Positions 34,413 to 43,165 of a stretch of 64,000 nt of DNA are shown in pieces. Every line of letters starts with the position of its first letter. Positions within the stretch are counted from its first letter, which is position 1. A model generated the notes under the pieces. It was given only the letters and a program-made list of their open reading frames with translations, did not search any database and was not told the origin of the DNA. Source of the DNA: Pseudanabaena sp. FACHB-1998 (GTDB lineage: Bacteria > Cyanobacteriota > Cyanobacteriia > Pseudanabaenales > Pseudanabaenaceae). Location: contig NZ_JACJQA010000007.1 in the NCBI RefSeq assembly GCF_014696355.1, positions 1 through 64,000 of the forward strand. The letters run 5' to 3'. The translations under genes and the position numbers were made by a program.

Positions 34413-34526
34413 ATGACGATTGAATTTTGGGCTGATGAGTTAGGCGATCGCCTCTGTCGGATTGAGTCATTGCAAGATGGCATGGATTGTCTAGATGGAG
34501 CGAGCGGGGAGATTGCTATACTATGA
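34413..34526 (+). pseudogene. relic of the dus 3' end (right copy of repeat)
   Basis: A 37-codon open frame in which the centre, GDRLCRIESLQDGMDCLDGA, reproduces the C-terminus of Dus (29042-30040) in the same phase. Bases 34444-34510 are 61/67 identical to 29964-30030. The flanks (MTIEFWADEL before, ASGEIAIL after) do not match Dus. It is read as the right-hand duplicate of an integration or duplication target and not as a working gene. Confidence 0.7.
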
Positions 34527-34553
34527 CGATATCGCTCATCGTAGGAATCCATC

Positions 34554-35180
34554 ATGACCCAAGCGATCGCTGTTACCACTGAAAATGTTAATAATTCCAT
34601 CGTTGCTGAGGCGGCGATCGCTAAGCCAGAAGAGCAGCTTCTTTGGACTAGTGCTGACCTAGAACTGATGCCCGATAACGGCAACCGTTATGAAATTATT
34701 AATGGAGAACTTTTTGTGACTAGAGCGCCTCACTGGAAACATCAAACCACCTGCGGCAGATTTTTTACTGCTTTGGATATGTGGTCAATCGCCACAAAAT
34801 TAGGCAAAACAGCAATGGGTGCGGGTGTAATTTTTGGCGATAAGGATGATGTGATTCCTGATGTGGTGTGGGTCAGCAAAGAGAAGTATGAAATTTTGAT
34901 TGATCAGGCTGGACACTTGCTGGGTGCGCCTGATTTGGCGATCGAGGTGCTTTCGGCGGGAACGGAAAATGAAAAGCGCGATCGCGAAATCAAACTTAAA
35001 CTATATTCATCAAGGGGAGTATTGGAATATTGGATTGCGGATTGGCGAGCCAAGCAAATTCAAGTTTATCGACGTGAGAATGGTGTTCTCAAACTCGCAA
35101 TGACTTTATTCGAGAGTGACACGCTCACATCGCCACTTCTGCCAGATTTTTCCTGTTTAATCTCCCAGATTTTTGAGTAA
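34554..35180 (+). CDS. Uma2 family endonuclease-fold protein (DUF820)
   Basis: A 208-residue PD-(D/E)XK-superfamily protein of the group expanded in cyanobacteria. It shows RYEIINGELFVTRAP, VIFGDKDDVIPDVVWVS (the PDV core), LAIEVLSAGTENEKRDREIKLKLYSSRGVLEYW and a C-terminal SPLLPDFSCLI. The catalytic Asp and Glu (PD ... IEVLS) and the following Lys are kept. The function of Uma2 proteins is unclear; many are found near mobile DNA. The ATG follows TAGGAATCCATC, and the gene lies just outside the right dus repeat. Confidence 0.88.
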   Translation: MTQAIAVTTENVNNSIVAEAAIAKPEEQLLWTSADLELMPDNGNRYEIINGELFVTRAPHWKHQTTCGRFFTALDMWSIATKLGKTAMGAGVIFGDKDDVIPDVVWVSKEKYEILIDQAGHLLGAPDLAIEVLSAGTENEKRDREIKLKLYSSRGVLEYWIADWRAKQIQVYRRENGVLKLAMTLFESDTLTSPLLPDFSCLISQIFE

Positions 35181-35192
35181 TAAATTTTTGAT

Positions 35193-35692
35193 ATGAGTGT
35201 CCCAGCCAAAATCTCTGAGCTAGTCGATCGCTTCCAGCAAAATGCATCGGAATATCGCTCAGCAACCTATAACGAAACTCAAGCAAAAAATGATTTTATC
35301 GATCCATTTTTTGAGACTTTAGGTTGGGATATTCGTAAGCCTCATCACTGGTTATTGTTTCCCCATAAATTGAATGATGGAAAAGCAGTTTTAATTTCTC
35401 AAGATTAAGTTATATGCAGGGACTATTGAGTTCTCGCCTGTTAGATTTTTATTTGTATCAAGTCAGCAGTCCGTTTCGAGGGGGATATTGGTCTTATGGG
35501 AAAAGATTTATTGAGCAATTACCTATTCGCCTTATAAATTTTGGTATTAAGAGCGATCGCGATAGTCATGATCGCCTAGTTTCTCTGGTTGAACAAATGA
35601 TGTCATTACACAACAGTTTGAAAACGGTCAATTCACCTAGTGAGAAAAAAGTAATTCAAAAACAAATAGTAGAAATCCTTTTAATCGCATAA
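35193..35692 (+). pseudogene. internally deleted type IIG-like restriction-modification gene
   Basis: Two short frames are the two ends of one large gene. 35193-35408 reads MSVPAKISELVDRFQQNAS and KNDFIDPFFETLGWDI, the N-terminus of Eco57I/type IIG-like restriction-methylase proteins. It then runs into unrelated sequence and stops. 35414-35692 reads LSSRLLDFYLYQVSSPFRGGY and FIEQLPIRLINF, the C-terminal target-recognition end, with a helix and KKVIQKQIVEI before an early stop. The nuclease and methylase core (normally around 800 residues or more) is missing, so the locus is dead. It lies immediately downstream of the Uma2 gene (12 bp). Confidence 0.78.
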
Positions 35693-35750
35693 ATAAAAAC
35701 GGCTTGCTATGTAAAATATTGGCAGTCTCATAAACTTATCACCAAGCATC

Positions 35751-36878
35751 ATGCAACTACTTAGCCGTCGTAACATCCGCCTGTTTTCAATTTTATTTTT
35801 TATAACAGTGCTGATTTCCGCGCTGGGATGGTTTGTGTTTTTGCGTCCATCAGTTACTAGTCTCAATAAAACGGCTCAGATTGCTGGCTCTAGCCTCCAA
35901 AATATTACCCTTACGGAATTTGATGCGGAGGGAAAATTACTATGGGAAATTACTTCCAAAAGTGCTGATTATCGACAGGATCGGAAGATAGCTGATGTGC
36001 AGGATGTCAAAGGGAAGTTTTATCGTAATGGACAACCTCTGATGGAGGCTACGGGCGATAAGGGAACTATTGATCAAGTTTCTAAGGAAATTTCTCTAGA
36101 GGGCAATATTAGAGCGATCGCTACTCAAGAAAAAATTAATATGAAAGCCGATCGCATGGTGTGGAAAGCTGAGCAGGACATTCTCAAGGCTACGGGAAAT
36201 ATTCAGATTGACAAGATTGAAGATAAGTTACGAATGACGGGTAACGAGCTAACGGCTAAACCGAGTACGAATGTCTATAGTCTCGAAAAGAAAGTGATTG
36301 TTACCGCCGTAGAGCCACCGTTAGAGATGAGGAGTGAGAAAGTTACTTGGGATGCTCAACGCGATCGCGTTTTTACAGAAGTTCCCATTTCCGTGATTCA
36401 AGTTAAGGACAAAATGCAGCTATCGGCTGATAAGGGTGATTGGAATATTAAAAAGAAAGAAGTTACTTTTACGGGCAATATTCAAGCCAAAGATCCTAAA
36501 TTAGATGTGGAATTAGTGGCAGCTCAGGCTCTCTGGAATTTAGACAAAAAATTAGTGACTTTACCTGTAGAGTTTACTGCTACTAGCAAGAGTCGCGGCA
36601 TCACGGTCACGGCTCAGCAGGGACAAGCCCAACTCGAAGAGGAACGCATTAATCTCACAGGGCAGGTTTCGGCTAGTTTTCAGTCTACGCAGGGTGTGGT
36701 GAATGCCGATAAGGTGGAATGGAGCATTCCCTCAAAGACGATTACTGCCGAAGGTAATATCATTTATCAACAGCCTGATAAAAATCTCAATGTCAAGGGC
36801 GATCGCGCCGTATCGAATCTCGAAGAACAAAAAGTTACCGTTACTGGCAGTAATGTGGTTACGACATTAACGCCTTAA
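35751..36878 (+). CDS. lptC: LPS export periplasmic protein LptC
   Basis: A 375-residue bitopic inner-membrane protein. One N-terminal TM (about 10-29, IRLFSILFFITVLISALGWF) is followed by a long beta-jellyroll of the LptA/LptC (OstA) type with repeated strands such as LWEITSKSADYRQDRK, VKGKFYRNGQPLMEA, ISLEGNI, LKATGNIQI and KTITAEGNIIY. LptC accepts LPS from the LptBFG ABC transporter and hands it to the LptA bridge. It is longer than the E. coli protein (191 aa), as in other cyanobacteria. The glycosyltransferase 108 bp downstream may be functionally related (envelope glycans). Confidence 0.88.
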   Translation: MQLLSRRNIRLFSILFFITVLISALGWFVFLRPSVTSLNKTAQIAGSSLQNITLTEFDAEGKLLWEITSKSADYRQDRKIADVQDVKGKFYRNGQPLMEATGDKGTIDQVSKEISLEGNIRAIATQEKINMKADRMVWKAEQDILKATGNIQIDKIEDKLRMTGNELTAKPSTNVYSLEKKVIVTAVEPPLEMRSEKVTWDAQRDRVFTEVPISVIQVKDKMQLSADKGDWNIKKKEVTFTGNIQAKDPKLDVELVAAQALWNLDKKLVTLPVEFTATSKSRGITVTAQQGQAQLEEERINLTGQVSASFQSTQGVVNADKVEWSIPSKTITAEGNIIYQQPDKNLNVKGDRAVSNLEEQKVTVTGSNVVTTLTP

Positions 36879-36986
36879 ATTACTTGACGCTATGGGCAAC
36901 TAAATTAGATTTGAGGTTGCTCAAATGGGTTCAGGCTATTAGGGGAAAATATTTTCACATCGGGTATAATTGACAAAAATTTCAAA

Positions 36987-38561
36987 ATGAACCGAGCAAA
37001 GTTTTTAATAATTCTGTTAGTTTTAGTTGGTATTTATTTACGTATTCCTAGTCTTGATCTAGGTTTATGGAGAGATGAGGCATCTACTTATTTTGATTCA
37101 CTTCCTAATAACTTTGAGGAAATTATCAATACCGTCACATACAGTGAACTTAATCCTCCAATTTTCTATTTGATTATGCATCAATGGATGCAATGGTTTG
37201 GTGACCAAGAACTAATATTTAAGATCCCAGCATTATTATTTGGATTATTGCTCATTCCTTCCACCTATGTCCTAGGTAAATTAACAGGCTCCCCAAAAGC
37301 TGGATTAATTGCAGCAACTATTGCTACATTTGCCCAAGAATCTGTTTACTACTCCCAAGAAGCTAGACCATATACATTAGCGGCTTTACTAGTCTGCTGG
37401 GTAATGTTTTTTTACTGTAAAGCTCTTGCTACAACAAAACACCAAATATGTTATTTGATTGGCTTTGTAATTTGTTCAGATATTCTACTATACGTCCAAT
37501 ATAGTGGCTTATTACTTGTTAGTAGTTTGATTATACTTACTTTATTTCTACTGCTCACCCACACGATAAAATCGGCAATGCCTTTCGCATTAGCTTTTGG
37601 TGTAATCTTTTTATTATTCATGCCATGGCTACCAATTTTTATTTCTCATTTATATACAGGCACTCCTTGGACTATTAAGGAGCCTTTTTTAAGGATCTTT
37701 TATGAGAATATTGGATATACATTAATAAATCCAAGAAAGCTAAATTTATTGTTTATTATTTTGGGATTAGGTATTATATTAAGAAAATTCTTTCAAACTA
37801 AATCAACAATTCGAGACTTTCATATTTCTCCAGAAATATATACATTCATCTTAGGTATATGCTTCATATATATAATAGCTATAGAAGCAATATTTTCCTA
37901 TAAAGGGCGTTACATTTTGCCATTTGCACCCATTGCTTGGGCTTTTTATGGAAGTTGTTTACTGGCTCTGTCAAAATTTTTATTGGATTATGTTAATAGT
38001 AACAAGACTTCTAAATGGCAGTATTATGTTCGTCAAGCAATTCTAGGATTGCTTGTCATCCTATTGATATTCTCTGTTATTAATCGAAATAAGTATGATT
38101 TGAGTTTTGGAAATATTGATAAATCTGGCATTAAGACCTTAGCAAAATCTTGGCAAACACGAAAAGATGATAAAAAAACTCTATACATTCTAAGTCCAGA
38201 TTTTTTGGCTCCAACTTTTGGCTATTACTTCTCAAAGCATCCAGTCCAATTTTATGGTTTTGCACGGTGGGATAAACCAGAAATCTTTAGCCCTCAAAAC
38301 TATGCAGAAATATGGGCTAATCCAATGTTGTTGGAAGAGACGGAACGTCTGATTCAAAAAGAGATAAAAAAAGGCTATAGAAAATTAGCTCTTATTAGTG
38401 ACAACAATATTAGTAGTGATTTAGGGAAAATGAAATATAGTAAAACTATTCAGTTTTTAGATACCCTTAAGAAAAGGTATAATCTTCTAGAAAAGGCGGA
38501 TTATCGTGGTCTGAATGAATCAATTTCCTTATACTTATTCGACCTTAATTCTAATAATTAG
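36987..38561 (+). CDS. GT39-type membrane glycosyltransferase
   Basis: A 524-residue polytopic enzyme with about ten or more TM helices and the ArnT/PMT-like N-terminal loop LDLGLWRDEASTYFDSL, whose Asp-Glu pair is the catalytic signature of this superfamily. The middle is very hydrophobic; the soluble C-terminal 130 residues carry the charged segments. Members transfer sugars from polyprenyl-phosphate donors to lipids or proteins on the outer face of the membrane. The acceptor is unknown. AT-richer codon use than its neighbours is shared with the second GT39 gene at 45315-46994. Confidence 0.85.
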   Translation: MNRAKFLIILLVLVGIYLRIPSLDLGLWRDEASTYFDSLPNNFEEIINTVTYSELNPPIFYLIMHQWMQWFGDQELIFKIPALLFGLLLIPSTYVLGKLTGSPKAGLIAATIATFAQESVYYSQEARPYTLAALLVCWVMFFYCKALATTKHQICYLIGFVICSDILLYVQYSGLLLVSSLIILTLFLLLTHTIKSAMPFALAFGVIFLLFMPWLPIFISHLYTGTPWTIKEPFLRIFYENIGYTLINPRKLNLLFIILGLGIILRKFFQTKSTIRDFHISPEIYTFILGICFIYIIAIEAIFSYKGRYILPFAPIAWAFYGSCLLALSKFLLDYVNSNKTSKWQYYVRQAILGLLVILLIFSVINRNKYDLSFGNIDKSGIKTLAKSWQTRKDDKKTLYILSPDFLAPTFGYYFSKHPVQFYGFARWDKPEIFSPQNYAEIWANPMLLEETERLIQKEIKKGYRKLALISDNNISSDLGKMKYSKTIQFLDTLKKRYNLLEKADYRGLNESISLYLFDLNSNN

Positions 38562-38592
38562 AAGTCAAGCTAAAAAATGAATAAATTTACTC

Positions 38593-38696
38593 TAAGTAGC
38601 TCGGCGTAATTAAATATAAACCCCAAAAACTTGTGGCATACGTGTAGCGTGCGCCACAGGTTTTGGCTCTGTTTTTTAATTATGCCCCGCTACTTA
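38593..38696. repeat. family B palindromic element, copy 4 (both ends)
   Basis: The left end is TAAGTAGCTCGGCGTAAT then TAAATATAAACCCC. The right end is TTTTTTAATTATGCCCCGCTACTTA, the inverse of the left. The stem (38622-38665, CCAAAAACTTGTGGC ... GCCACAGGTTTTGG) is imperfect and its core differs from copies 1-3. Confidence 0.8.
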
Positions 38697-38779
38697 AGCG
38701 TTTATTTGTAAGTTTTGATCCTCTAAGTTCTCCTTAAAAAGTGGCGTGGCACATGTTCATATTTAGGACTACCTAATGC

Positions 38780-40009
38780 TTACGAAAAACTGCCGCGCAT
38801 TACTTGATTGAGCATGGATTCCACTTTGGATGCAAGCCCTGTATCACTCATACCCATTTGATCTAACACGCTGAGAGACAACTCTAGCGATCGCAAAGAC
38901 TTACCTTGATATTGATATTGATATTGTGAGCTACCGCATAACTGGTAAAGACAGGCTAAATCATAGAGAGATTTGGCATATTCCACCATCATGCCAAATT
39001 GCTCAAAGGATAGAGAAGCATCTAAGAGAGAGTCTTCCGCAGTTTCAATGGCATCTTCGTCAAGACTCTCTAGACCTTCTAATAGACGATAGACATAAAT
39101 CCGTCCGCGTAGATGTTTGGCAATAGCAATTCCCCTTGCGTATTGAAAATCGCGAAAACGTGGTAACACATTAATACGGATGCAAATCAAACTATCTTCA
39201 ATTTGGCGATCGCCTAGCATTGCTTCAGCGAGATCGCAATATAAATAGCCAATTTCAATGCTGTCTACAGGTTCCTTGAGTAAAGAAATCGTGTCTTTGA
39301 TGAAGGAGATCGCTTCTTGCCATTGAGACTGGGCGATCGCCACCTTGGCGAGTCCCTTGAGAGCCTGTATTCGCAAGTAATTATTAGAATGGGTCAGGGC
39401 AATCTCTAAAGTATTTTGAAATAGCCCAGCCGCTTGATTGATATCGCCAATTAGTAAATACAACTGACCTAGATAGGCATAACTTTTGGCAATAGCACAT
39501 TCATCCTCAGTTTCTAGACGTACTGATAGCGATCGCTCCAAACTCATGAGAGCCGAATTATAATCGGCAATTTTTAGGAAATATAATCCAATCGCATCAT
39601 CCGTTAAAGCTTTTCCTTCCCCATTATCACCATAGCTGTGATAAGCCCGTTCTAAAGCTGGTAATACCTCAACTAACTCCCCCGATTCCAGTGCTAAAAT
39701 TGCACTTACATAAAAAAAATAAGCCTTTTGTTCGTCAACAGTTTCGAGATTTAGATTCTCTAGATTTTGATTTAAAGTACTTCCCGCCCGTTTTACAAGG
39801 TCTTTAGCTCTTTGCAAAGACTCTGGTTGTTTTGTCGCAATCAACTCGGCTGCCAAATCCAGTAACATTCTTGCCGTTGTAGGTAGATCTTCCTCCGAAC
39901 TACCACCTATATTCGTATTTTGCAGACATTGTTCAAAATACGCGATCGCCGAAGTTCGATCTTGCTGCCGCAATTGATGCCCTTGAGTAAGAAACTCAGC
40001 TAACTTCAT
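38780..40009 (-). CDS. TPR repeat protein
   Basis: A 409-residue all-helical soluble protein with five or more TPR units. The clearest are YNSALMSLERSLSVRLET, YLGQLYLLIGDINQAAGLFQNTLEIA and LAKVAIAQSQWQEAISFIKDTI. No enzymatic or DNA-binding domain is seen. The start is ATG 40009, placed by GGAG six bases upstream; a TTG 12 bp further out is less likely. It probably acts as a scaffold; I do not recognise a named orthologue. Confidence 0.8.
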   Translation of the reverse strand: MKLAEFLTQGHQLRQQDRTSAIAYFEQCLQNTNIGGSSEEDLPTTARMLLDLAAELIATKQPESLQRAKDLVKRAGSTLNQNLENLNLETVDEQKAYFFYVSAILALESGELVEVLPALERAYHSYGDNGEGKALTDDAIGLYFLKIADYNSALMSLERSLSVRLETEDECAIAKSYAYLGQLYLLIGDINQAAGLFQNTLEIALTHSNNYLRIQALKGLAKVAIAQSQWQEAISFIKDTISLLKEPVDSIEIGYLYCDLAEAMLGDRQIEDSLICIRINVLPRFRDFQYARGIAIAKHLRGRIYVYRLLEGLESLDEDAIETAEDSLLDASLSFEQFGMMVEYAKSLYDLACLYQLCGSSQYQYQYQGKSLRSLELSLSVLDQMGMSDTGLASKVESMLNQVMRGSFS

Positions 40010-40117
40010 GGGAATCTCCAAAATTATTTGTATAAATCAACTAATCACTTAGGGCTTGCACTTAATATCCTACCCAAATCCTACCCAAAAAGTGAATAGC
40101 TTAGGCTAAACCCTAGC

Positions 40118-40160
40118 CAAGAAGAGAAAGTCGGCGCTTTGCGCCGACTTTCTCTTCTTG
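40118..40160. terminator. terminator of the alpha/beta hydrolase gene
   Basis: Perfect 20-bp arms (40118-40137 and 40141-40160, loop TTT), directly before the minus-strand stop. The stem core GTCGGCGC resembles the terminator at 7860-7920. Confidence 0.75.
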
Positions 40161-40162
40161 AA

Positions 40163-40903
40163 CTATACAAAGATCGCATTAGCAACCAAAGATAAAGACT
40201 GCCAAAAATTGTGAATTTGTTTACTAACGGATTGGCTTTGCGAATAATGAAAAAAATGCTTGCCATGCTGACTTAGCCATAGGCGATCGCTATCTTTAAA
40301 ATAAGATTTCCATTTTTTATACACCTGTTCTCCAATCACATAATCATCTACTGCGCCACAAATCAGCATTGGCACGGATAGTGATTTTGGTAAGATATAG
40401 GTGGGTGCATAGATAGAATGCGGAACTAGGGAATTATCTAGATCTTCTTTCAGTAAATTTGCTAACCAATACAGAATTTCTTTGTCGCGATAGCCAAATA
40501 AATAAAAAGCACTACGAGTTAAGATTGTTTCGCGGCTACAGCACATTAATTGGCGTTGTTCGTAGTAATGACTATGCCAACTAGTGGCGAGGTTTACTCC
40601 TACCGATAATAGGGTGAGCGATCGCACTCGCTCAGGATATTGGCGAGTGTAAAGCCATCCCACTAATCCTGCAATTCCATGTCCGACCAGATGTACTTTA
40701 TCTTGGCAAGTTTGCAAATAGTCATGGAGCGAGGCGATCGCTGAGTTTAAATCAATAGATTGATCGGGATCTTGGCAAAATTGCCACTGAGCTACTGGAT
40801 ATTGGCGTGATAGCGATCGCAGTAGGGGCAAATCAAAACGCTGGAGAGGTTGGCTAGTGGAAATACCCACAACTTGGGGGCAGGTAGCCTGTTTAAATGC
40901 CAT
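40163..40903 (-). CDS. alpha/beta hydrolase-fold protein without the nucleophile Ser
   Basis: A 246-residue protein with the hydrolase scaffold: CQDKVHLVGHGIAGLVGWLYTRQYPERVRSL for strand 5, the elbow and helix C, VPMLICGAVDDYVIG for the Asp strand, and LSQHGKHFFHYS near the C-terminal His. The elbow reads GHGIAG (74-79) where active enzymes have GHSxGG, so the nucleophile position (76) is Gly. It is therefore probably not a standard esterase; a binding or divergent enzymatic role is possible. I start at ATG 40903, where the fold begins; an ATG-less extension of 20 residues is less likely. Confidence 0.75.
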   Translation of the reverse strand: MAFKQATCPQVVGISTSQPLQRFDLPLLRSLSRQYPVAQWQFCQDPDQSIDLNSAIASLHDYLQTCQDKVHLVGHGIAGLVGWLYTRQYPERVRSLTLLSVGVNLATSWHSHYYEQRQLMCCSRETILTRSAFYLFGYRDKEILYWLANLLKEDLDNSLVPHSIYAPTYILPKSLSVPMLICGAVDDYVIGEQVYKKWKSYFKDSDRLWLSQHGKHFFHYSQSQSVSKQIHNFWQSLSLVANAIFV

Positions 40904-41075
40904 AAATTTATTGCAATTAATTATTAATAAGTTTGTAAGATTAAAAATAAAATCCGTGACCACACGCGCATTATAAATAAAGGGATGAAAGACGAAATCG
41001 TACTTTTACGGCAATTTAAGTTCAGCAATTTTCGTAAAATGACCTCATCCTCCATCCCATAAACGCATTTGAACT

Positions 41076-41159
41076 ATGAATAATGAAACGGTGCTGAGTC
41101 AAACATCCGCGTCAGAACTTGATATTCAAGTTAGCCTTATTGATTATAATTGTCAATAG
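41076..41159 (+). CDS. possible 27-aa small protein
   Basis: The frame starts ATG AAT AAT GAA and ends YNCQ. It stops five bases before a bidirectional terminator hairpin (41164-41209), the same spacing seen for real genes in this window. There is no Shine-Dalgarno and no recognisable family. It is acidic and soluble. It may equally be chance. Confidence 0.25.
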   Translation: MNNETVLSQTSASELDIQVSLIDYNCQ

Positions 41160-41163
41160 TTTG

Positions 41164-41209
41164 CTATAAAAAAGAGTGAAAATGCTTCACACCCTACTCT
41201 TTTTTATAG
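41164..41209. terminator. terminator of the WD40-kinase gene
   Basis: 14-bp outer arms CTATAAAAAAGAGT (41164-41177) and their complement (41196-41209), with a small inner hairpin GTGAA/TTCAC. It lies just before the minus-strand stop at 41213. Confidence 0.7.
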
Positions 41210-41212
41210 TTG

Positions 41213-43165
41213 TTAAGGCTTTTGCGCGGCTAATAATTGCCACACTTTCACTGAGCGATCAGCGCTGCCACTAACGAGAGTGGCATCCTTGGGGCTGAAA
41301 CTTAAGGACAAGATGGGAGCCTCATGATTGCTCAGGGTCTGCGTGATTTTACCTGTTGCGGCATCCCAAATCCGAATGGTTTTGTCCGCACCGCCCGAAG
41401 CGATCGCACTGCCATCACGATTAAATGCTAACGCCAATACGCCGCCTGTATGCCCTGATAGAGTGCGGACTAATTTACCCGTCGCGGCATCCCAAATTTT
41501 CACGGTTTGGTCTTGACTACCACTCGCGATGAGTTTGCCATCTGGACTAAAGGCGATCGCATTTATGGGTGCGTTATGTCCTGAAATCGATAGAATCTCC
41601 TTACTTGACTCAATATCCCAAATTTTGATGGTTTGATCGAAACTACCACTAGCTAACTTTTTGCCATTGGGATGGAAAACCACTGAGACCACCTTATCTT
41701 GATGTCCTTCAAAGGTTTGGATTAGCTCACCTTTACGCCAATTCCAAAGTTTAACTGTTTTGTCTGCACTCGCACTGACTAGGTTTTTGCCATTGGGGCT
41801 GTAGGCTACGCTATAGACCTGTCCATTGTGACCATCCAAATTTCGTACTGGCTGACCACTGCGGAAGTTCCATAATTTAATGGATTTATCAATACAAGCT
41901 GTGGCGAAGGTATTGCCATTGGGATGCACTGCGATCGAATTAATCCCTGAAATGGAACCAAGGTGATTGGATAAGGTTCCAAAGGATTGATTGTCGCGAA
42001 CGTTCCATAATCTCAAAGTGCGATCGTAACTACCACTAGCGAAACTGAAGCCATTGGGAAAGAAAGCCACTGCTCTGACCCACCCTGTGTGTCCTGTTAG
42101 GTTTAGTCTAAGTTGATAGGATAGAAGTGGTTTTGCAGGTTCTGTAATAGTCTCAGGTTTAGGGGAACTATTAGGAACAGAGGAAAGTTTCGGTAAGTTT
42201 TGATAGATATTAATTGCGCCCCAGCCCAACCCTGCAATACAAACCAAGGCGATCGCCCATTTTTGAAGCCCCGATCCTCCTTCAAAGGATGGCATCTGGA
42301 AACTATTGGAATCTTGTCCCACTGGTAAGTTATCAAGATCGTAGATAACTTCTTGAGCAGTTTGATAGCGTTCCTCTGGACGATGTTTCACCATCCGATT
42401 GAGAATGGTAGCAAGTTCGGCACGAATCGTAGAACCCATCTGCCAATCGAGCAAGTTCAAATCTTCTCGTCGCACTAATTGGCTAGGATGCAAACCTGTG
42501 AGAAGTTGAATGGCAGTTAATCCCAGCGCATAAATATCACAGCTAGGGGTAAACTTGCCGATCGCCTGATCAAAGGGCATATAGCTGGGCGTGCCTAATA
42601 CAACGCCATTGCGTGCCGAAGTCGCATAAATTCCTTTGAGAATGGCAAAATTGGTCAATACGAAATGATGATTGCCGCCACTACTACCTTTGCGACGGAT
42701 TAAATTGCGAGGATTGATATCTCCATGCACCATATTTGAATTATGGGCAACCTGTAAACTTGTGAGCAGTTCTTGCAGAAATTGAATCACTTCGGATTCG
42801 CTATAAAGCCTGCCAGAAGCAAGCTCCTCACTCAGGCGAGTTCCATTAATTGCTTCTTCAACGATATAAAATTCCTCTTCTTGTTCAAAGTATGTCGTAA
42901 TTTTAGGAAAGTCGATACTCTGATCGCTAAGTTGCTGCAATTTGGGAACTTCATTATGAAATAGCGATCGCGCCCAGTCGAGTTGGAGATTAGTTTTGTT
43001 AATTAGACAAAAGCTTTTGGCAATCCATCGCGGCATTTCCGCCGCCACGGTATCTTCAACTAAGTAAGTTTGCCCATAGGTGTCATCAGCGATCGTTTGG
43101 ACTACTCGAAAGCGTCCACCTAAGAGATTGCCAAACGCTTTACCCAGTGTTTGTGATGTCGCCAT
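41213..43165 (-). CDS. WD40-repeat Ser/Thr kinase, probable pseudokinase
   Basis: A 650-residue protein. The N-terminal kinase fold (about 15-285) retains Lys50 (WIAK), HGDINPRNL (D149) and GTPSYMPFDQA, but the Mg-binding DFG is NFA (172-174). A hydrophobic helix (about 300-320, KWAIALVCIAGLGWGAINIY) is followed by a seven-bladed WD40 propeller (about 345-645; repeats such as GHTGWVRAVAFFPNG, SGSYDRTLRLWNV, GSQDQTVKIWD). The kinase with DFG at 25109-26662 has the same kinase-TM-sensor layout and is a useful comparison. Loss of the DFG Asp usually abolishes catalysis, so scaffold or allosteric function is likely. A good terminator follows. Confidence 0.88.
   Translation of the reverse strand: MATSQTLGKAFGNLLGGRFRVVQTIADDTYGQTYLVEDTVAAEMPRWIAKSFCLINKTNLQLDWARSLFHNEVPKLQQLSDQSIDFPKITTYFEQEEEFYIVEEAINGTRLSEELASGRLYSESEVIQFLQELLTSLQVAHNSNMVHGDINPRNLIRRKGSSGGNHHFVLTNFAILKGIYATSARNGVVLGTPSYMPFDQAIGKFTPSCDIYALGLTAIQLLTGLHPSQLVRREDLNLLDWQMGSTIRAELATILNRMVKHRPEERYQTAQEVIYDLDNLPVGQDSNSFQMPSFEGGSGLQKWAIALVCIAGLGWGAINIYQNLPKLSSVPNSSPKPETITEPAKPLLSYQLRLNLTGHTGWVRAVAFFPNGFSFASGSYDRTLRLWNVRDNQSFGTLSNHLGSISGINSIAVHPNGNTFATACIDKSIKLWNFRSGQPVRNLDGHNGQVYSVAYSPNGKNLVSASADKTVKLWNWRKGELIQTFEGHQDKVVSVVFHPNGKKLASGSFDQTIKIWDIESSKEILSISGHNAPINAIAFSPDGKLIASGSQDQTVKIWDAATGKLVRTLSGHTGGVLALAFNRDGSAIASGGADKTIRIWDAATGKITQTLSNHEAPILSLSFSPKDATLVSGSADRSVKVWQLLAAQKP

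Noticed and set aside
34403-34684. Minus-strand 93-codon frame across the dus relic and the Uma2 start
   Set aside because: It is a shadow of the Uma2 reading frame and the repeat, with no family resemblance.
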